This document shows, in pieces, positions 40,612 to 44,342 of a DNA stretch of 44,342 bases (position 1 is the first letter of the stretch; each line of letters begins with the position of its first letter). Position numbers and translations under genes: made by a program. A model generated the notes under the pieces. The model had not been told where the DNA came from. It saw only the letters and a program-made list of their open reading frames with translations, and made no database searches. Source of the DNA: Bacteroidia bacterium (GTDB lineage Bacteria > Bacteroidota > Bacteroidia > DATLTG01); assembly GCA_039924845.1 (NCBI GenBank), contig JBDTAC010000042.1, positions 1-44,342 on the forward strand, in the 5' to 3' direction.

Positions 40612-41328
40612 GTGTCCAGAAATATCGTCATCATACCTACTTTCAACGAGAAAGAAAACATCGAAAAAATGATTCGAAAAGTTTTCTCTTTGCCGACTGA
40701 TTTCCATGTTTTGATTGTGGATGACGGTTCTCCGGATGGCACGGCAGGCATTGTAAAAACACTCGTTTCTGAATTTTCCGGAAAACTTTTTATCGAAGAA
40801 CGTAAAGGCAAATTAGGCTTGGGAACCGCTTATATTCATGGTTTCCGTTGGGCGCTTAAAAATAATTACGATTTTATTTTTGAGATGGATGCGGATTTTT
40901 CTCATAACCCGGAAGATTTAATTCGGCTTTACAAAGCTTGTGCAGAGCAAGGTGCAGATGTTGCTATCGGTTCACGTTACGTCAAAGGCGGGCACATTGA
41001 AAATTGGCCCCGCAACCGCGAGCTGATGTCGTATTACGCCTCCATTTACGTGCGAATGATTTTGTGGATTAAGGTGCACGATACAACGGCCGGCTTCAAA
41101 TGTTATCGCAGAAAAGTGCTGGAAACAATTGATTTGGATAACATCAAATTTGTGGGATATGCTTTTCAAATTGAAATGAAATACACGGCGTGGAAATTGG
41201 GATTTAAAATTGTGGAAGTGCCCATCACATTTACCGATCGTACCGAAGGATATTCAAAAATGAGTAAAGGAATTTTTAAAGAAGCATTCTGGGGCGTACT
41301 CCAAATGCGGTTCAAAAAAATAAACTGA
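40612..41328 (+). CDS. Glycosyltransferase family 2, dolichyl/polyprenyl-phosphate mannose synthase-like
   Basis: Transfers a sugar from GDP-mannose (or a similar nucleotide sugar) to a polyprenyl phosphate. The 238-aa protein has the GT2 fold: NIVIIPTFNEKENIE at the N-terminus, VDDGSPDGTAG with DD37-38, and the metal-binding D93-A-D95 in FEMDADFSHNP, then SRYVKGG and TTAGFKCYRR, as in eukaryotic DPM1. There are no C-terminal membrane helices, which fits the short single-domain form. The frame is open upstream to a TTG at 40564, but the GTG at 40612 gives the conserved start SRNIVIIPT. It ends one base before the dihydroorotase gene. Confidence 0.9.
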   Translation: MSRNIVIIPTFNEKENIEKMIRKVFSLPTDFHVLIVDDGSPDGTAGIVKTLVSEFSGKLFIEERKGKLGLGTAYIHGFRWALKNNYDFIFEMDADFSHNPEDLIRLYKACAEQGADVAIGSRYVKGGHIENWPRNRELMSYYASIYVRMILWIKVHDTTAGFKCYRRKVLETIDLDNIKFVGYAFQIEMKYTAWKLGFKIVEVPITFTDRTEGYSKMSKGIFKEAFWGVLQMRFKKIN

Positions 41329-41329
41329 A

Positions 41330-42667
41330 ATGGCTGATTTTATTATAGAAAATGCCACGTTGGTGAATGAAAACAAACAAGAAATTGCACATGTTCTCAT
41401 CAGCGAAGGCAAAATAAAAGCGATTCAAAAAAATAATTTTTCAAACCCGAATATTCGAACCATTGATGCACGCGGAAAATTTCTTTTTCCTGGCGTAATT
41501 GATGATCAAGTGCATTTTCGCGAACCTGGCTTAACGCACAAAGGTGATATTTATACAGAATCGAAAGCTGCGGTGGCAGGCGGAATTACATCTTTTATGG
41601 AAATGCCAAATACGATTCCGAATGCGCTAACGCAAGAGTTGTTAGAAGACAAATACAAAATTGGGGCAAAAAAATCCATCGCTAATTTTTCTTTTTACAT
41701 GGGCGCTTCCAACGACAATGTGGAGGAAGTGTTGAAAACGAATGCTCGTGAGGTGTGTGGCGTAAAAATATTTATGGGATCTTCCACCGGAAATATGTTG
41801 GTGGACAATGTTAGCACTTTGGAAAAGATATTTTCGAGCTGTAAACTCTTGATAGCTGTGCATTGCGAAGATGAAGCTACAATTCGCGCGAACACGGAAA
41901 TCTATAAAAATAAATTTGGAGAAAATGTTCCGATGGCTTGTCATCCGCAAATACGTAGCGAAGAAGCCTGTTACAAATCCTCTTCTTTAGCCGTTCGGTT
42001 GGCAAAAAAATACAATTCGCGCTTACATGTTTTACATATTTCTACAGCGAAAGAAACGGAATTATTTGACAATCAAATCCCATTGAAAGACAAGCGCATC
42101 ACGGCGGAAGCTTGTATTCATCATTTGTGGTTTTCGGATGAAGATTATGAAAGAAAAGGAAGTTTGATAAAATGGAATCCGGCAATTAAAACGAAAAAAG
42201 ATCGCGATGCCATTTTAAAAGCACTACTCGAAAATAAAATTGATGTGATTGCTACTGACCATGCTCCGCATACGTTTGAAGAAAAAAGTAATTCGTATTT
42301 TAAAGCGCCTTCTGGCGGACCATTGGTGCAACACGCTTTGGTTGCAATGTTGGAAATGTATCATCAGAAAAAAATTTCCTTGGAGAAAATTGTGGAGAAA
42401 ATGTGTCATGCGCCTGCGGATTGTTTTCGCGTGGAAAAACGCGGATACATTCGCGAAGGTTATCAAGCAGATTTAGTTTTGGTGGATTTAAACGCACCTT
42501 GGAAAGTAGAAAAATCAACAATTTTAGCAAAATGTGGATGGTCTCCTTTTGAAGATCAAATTTTTCAGTCGAGCGTTACGCACACATTTGTAAACGGTCA
42601 TTTAGCTTACGAAAATGGGCATTTTGATGAATCTCAAAAAGGGCAACGATTGTTATTCGAAAAATAA
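41330..42667 (+). CDS. Dihydroorotase-type amidohydrolase
   Basis: A 445-aa cyclic amidohydrolase of the dihydroorotase group, which would close carbamoyl-aspartate to dihydroorotate in pyrimidine synthesis. It carries FPGVIDDQVHFREPGLTHKGD, GGITSFMEMPNTIPNA, GVKIFMGSSTGNMLV, the metal-ligand segment IAVHCEDE, HVLHIST and the catalytic Asp in VIATDHAPHT. The first metal-binding His of the usual HxH pair is Gln62-equivalent (DDQVHFR). A Gln here is, as far as I recall, common in Bacteroidota homologues, but it needs checking for activity. A motif copy at 41424-41445 encodes QKNNFS. The stop is AAA TAA inside another motif-like run. Confidence 0.85.
   Translation: MADFIIENATLVNENKQEIAHVLISEGKIKAIQKNNFSNPNIRTIDARGKFLFPGVIDDQVHFREPGLTHKGDIYTESKAAVAGGITSFMEMPNTIPNALTQELLEDKYKIGAKKSIANFSFYMGASNDNVEEVLKTNAREVCGVKIFMGSSTGNMLVDNVSTLEKIFSSCKLLIAVHCEDEATIRANTEIYKNKFGENVPMACHPQIRSEEACYKSSSLAVRLAKKYNSRLHVLHISTAKETELFDNQIPLKDKRITAEACIHHLWFSDEDYERKGSLIKWNPAIKTKKDRDAILKALLENKIDVIATDHAPHTFEEKSNSYFKAPSGGPLVQHALVAMLEMYHQKKISLEKIVEKMCHAPADCFRVEKRGYIREGYQADLVLVDLNAPWKVEKSTILAKCGWSPFEDQIFQSSVTHTFVNGHLAYENGHFDESQKGQRLLFEK
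41424..41445 (+). repeat. Intragenic motif copy in the dihydroorotase gene
   Basis: TTC + A7-TAA-T5 + CAAAC; coded as QKNNFSNP. Its orientation relative to transcription is the same as for most of the copies at plus-strand genes. Confidence 0.75.
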
Positions 42668-42684
42668 TTCTCGCTAAAAAGGCG

Positions 42685-42713
42685 TTCAAAAAAATAATTT
42701 TTCGAAGCACTTT
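42685..42713. terminator. Motif-based terminator between convergent genes
   Basis: GTTC + A7-TAA-T5 + CGAAGC, within imperfect arms AAAAAGGCGTTC / GAAGCACTTTTTT (42676-42713), ending in TTTTTT. It serves the plus-strand dihydroorotase and the minus-strand gene that ends at 42715. Confidence 0.6.
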
Positions 42714-42714
42714 T

Positions 42715-43233
42715 TTATTCCTCTTTAAACCACGAAGAATATTTTACATAATTATCCGCGACGCGTTTTATTTCGCCGTTGATTAATTCCGGACTCGTAT
42801 TTTTTACTTTTTTTGCAGGTACGCCAGCGTAAACAGAACCTTCTTCCACAATCGTATTTTCCAATACTACTGCGCCTGCTGCGATGATTGAATTGCTGCC
42901 GATCACGACATTGTCCATCACAATGGCGCCCATTCCAATCAGCACATTGTCGTGAATTTTGCAACCGTGCACCAAAGCATTGTGTCCGATGGAAACGTTG
43001 TTTCCTATGTCAGTCGTGGTTTTTAAATACGTACAATGAATGACGGCACCATCTTGCACGTTCACTTTATTTCCCATGCGAATGGAATTTACATCGCCGC
43101 GAACGACGGCATTAAACCAAACGCTGCATTGATTTCCCATTACTACATCGCCTACAATTGTTGCGTTTTCAGCTAAATAACAATCTGTTCCAAGCGTCGG
43201 AGAAATACCATTTACTTTTTTTATCAATGCCAT
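42715..43233 (-). CDS. Gamma-carbonic anhydrase-fold hexapeptide-repeat protein
   Basis: A 172-aa trimeric left-handed beta-helix protein of the YrdA/PaaY/CaiE group. Hexapeptide repeats run from about 25 to 150, and the three Zn-ligand histidines of gamma-carbonic anhydrases are at H66 (VIHCT), H84 and H89 (IGHNALVHG). The residues used for proton shuttling in Cam are not recognisable, so carbonic anhydrase activity is not certain; some relatives are thioesterases or have no known activity. It is transcribed on its own, with a terminator of the T9SS gene directly upstream (43288-43327). Confidence 0.88.
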   Translation of the reverse strand: MALIKKVNGISPTLGTDCYLAENATIVGDVVMGNQCSVWFNAVVRGDVNSIRMGNKVNVQDGAVIHCTYLKTTTDIGNNVSIGHNALVHGCKIHDNVLIGMGAIVMDNVVIGSNSIIAAGAVVLENTIVEEGSVYAGVPAKKVKNTSPELINGEIKRVADNYVKYSSWFKEE

Positions 43234-43287
43234 TGGAAATTTTTTTTCGAGCTTAAAAGTACTTTTTTTAGAGAAGTTTCGAGAAAC

Positions 43288-43327
43288 AAAAAAGGAGTTG
43301 AAAAATTATTTTTTCAACTCCTTTTTT
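43288..43327 (-). terminator. Terminator of the T9SS cargo gene
   Basis: Perfect 18-bp stem AAAAAAGGAGTTGAAAAA (43288-43305) with TTTTTCAACTCCTTTTTT (43310-43327), loop TTAT. The loop and upper stem are the dispersed motif, flanked by GGAGTTG/CAACTCC. It begins 28 bp beyond the stop codon at 43356. Confidence 0.9.
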
Positions 43328-43355
43328 AAAAGACAAAACTAATACGTTAACATAT

Positions 43356-44342
43356 TTAGTATTTCACAATTTTATGAACAGATTTTACCATTTGAACCGT
43401 AGCTGACAAAGAGGGTTGCGAAAAAATAATTTTCATCGCATAAATACCCGGGGATACATTGCTTAGATTAGTGCTAAGGGTTGTTATTCCTTGAGCTACA
43501 GATTGCGTTTGATCAATTAAAATTTTTCCATACATATCCACTATTTGTATTTGAACTTGCCCATTTACAGGAGTTGAAACATCACAAGAAACATTGTCCT
43601 TAGTTGGATTTGGTCTTATATTACTGATATTTACGTCAGGTAGTTTACTTTGAATTGCAATAACATCTGAATTCGTAAAATGTCCATCGTAATCTGTTTG
43701 TTTTAATCGGTAATATGTAATTGGATTAAATGGATTGCGATCAATAGTGCTATAATCGTGCTCCTGTGTACTGTTTCCAGCACCACTTACTTGAGCAACC
43801 TGAGTAAATGAACTTCCATCCTCTGAGTGTTCAACAGTAAAAAAAGCATTGTTCGTTTCGCTGGCTGTTGCCCAGGAAAGCAAATTGCTACTTCCTTGAT
43901 TTTGTCCAGTAAACGAAAGGAGTTCTATTGGAAGCGGAACAGTAGCTTGGGCTACCGCAAATTTTGAAAATCCGCTCATTAATTTTCTGACAACCATTGT
44001 TACGGTAGATGCTTGACAAACACCACTCAAAAACCAAGGTCCTCCATCATTTTTTATAACAGTCCATCCGCTTGCACCTGCACTGTTGCTATATGCTGTA
44101 GGATAAAGTGTGGTGGTATACGTTCCTGTTGTAGGATTGGAAGAGGCTGTAATCGTCCAATATCCATTATTTAAATCAGCCAAATTGTATGTTGTAGCAC
44201 ATTCTGTATTTCCCTGCGGACCAGCTGGAGCGGGTGTATCAAATCGCGCCAATAAATTTGGGATAGAAGTGGCTGCTGTAAAATTGATATTCGCTCTTTG
44301 GTAACTGGTAGTATTTCCAACAGGAAAATCATAAGAACCCAG
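43356..44342 (-). CDS. T9SS-secreted protein, 5' end cut by the window edge
   Basis: The minus-strand frame is open from the right edge to 43356, so at least 329 residues are seen and the start lies outside the window. The seen part has a beta-rich segment (TYNLADLNNGYWTITAS..., GASGWTVIKNDGG), then a stretch typical of the linker before T9SS domains (LPIELLSFTGQNQGSSNLLSWATASETNNAFFTVEHS, and RLKQTDYDGHFTNSDVI). The C-terminal sorting domain is NPTKDNVSCDV...DMYGK...NVSPGIYAMKIIF...KSVHKIVKY. Activity cannot be assigned. A motif copy at 43421-43433 encodes KIIFS near the end. Confidence 0.88.
   Translation of the reverse strand: MGSYDFPVGNTTSYQRANINFTAATSIPNLLARFDTPAPAGPQGNTECATTYNLADLNNGYWTITASSNPTTGTYTTTLYPTAYSNSAGASGWTVIKNDGGPWFLSGVCQASTVTMVVRKLMSGFSKFAVAQATVPLPIELLSFTGQNQGSSNLLSWATASETNNAFFTVEHSEDGSSFTQVAQVSGAGNSTQEHDYSTIDRNPFNPITYYRLKQTDYDGHFTNSDVIAIQSKLPDVNISNIRPNPTKDNVSCDVSTPVNGQVQIQIVDMYGKILIDQTQSVAQGITTLSTNLSNVSPGIYAMKIIFSQPSLSATVQMVKSVHKIVKY

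Noticed and set aside
2748-43433. CRISPR or other array interpretation of the motif
   Set aside because: The copies are irregularly spaced, lie in both orientations and within genes, and have no constant spacer length; there are no cas genes.
44251-44252. TTG at 44252 as the start of the T9SS protein
   Set aside because: The frame stays open to the window edge without a signal peptide in between, so the true start lies outside.

Overview
The window is a 44.3-kb AT-rich stretch of a Bacteroidota (Bacteroidetes) chromosome. The evidence is a SusC/SusD outer-membrane pair, two type IX secretion (T9SS) cargo proteins with C-terminal sorting domains, a complete alternative complex III (actABCDEF) followed by coxB and coxA, a bactofilin, and promoter-like TAnnTTTG boxes without strong Shine-Dalgarno sites. 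A genus cannot be named from the sequence. Most genes are housekeeping or respiratory and look intact; the main accessory-looking piece is a toxin-antitoxin pair near 38.7-39.3 kb.

Layout: 1-411 is a hairpin-rich non-coding stretch. 412-3774 holds a class A penicillin-binding protein, a conserved hypothetical protein and a CvpA-family membrane protein. 3983-11058 is a plus-strand block of SusC, SusD, a T9SS-secreted protein and a small lipoprotein. 11091-19183 is a long minus-strand block: comF, a phosphoglucose/phosphomannose isomerase, lipB, a serine beta-lactamase-fold hydrolase, radA, a tRNA(CAU), a bactofilin, two small membrane proteins of the AtpZ/AtpI kind, gmd and a DUF1697 protein. 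19292-25760 carries a coiled-coil membrane protein, an amidohydrolase (minus strand), rlmN, a trans-sulfuration PLP enzyme and a fused oligopeptide-type ABC ATPase.

26111-37459 is the respiratory operon. ActA-F oxidises menaquinol and passes electrons through c hemes to the CuA/heme-copper oxidase encoded by coxB-coxA immediately downstream, which suggests a joint supercomplex. It closes with a perfect-palindrome terminator. After this come two small minus-strand genes, a VapBC-like toxin-antitoxin pair between ~50-bp direct repeats, a lipoprotein MsrA, a DinB-like protein, a dolichyl-phosphate-mannose-synthase-like glycosyltransferase, a dihydroorotase-type amidohydrolase, a gamma-carbonic-anhydrase-fold protein, and the 3' part of a T9SS cargo gene cut by the window edge.

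The most unusual signal is not a gene. A short oriented, near-palindromic motif (core AAAAAATAATTTTTC and its reverse complement, often with TTC/GAA outside) recurs about 40 times. It lies at gene ends, where it builds terminator stems and carries stop codons, just upstream of starts, and inside coding sequences, where it is read in different frames (KNNF, KIIF, KKLFF). This is a nucleotide-level signal resembling in distribution the DNA-uptake sequences of other phyla, or a site for an abundant DNA-binding protein; its function here is unknown.
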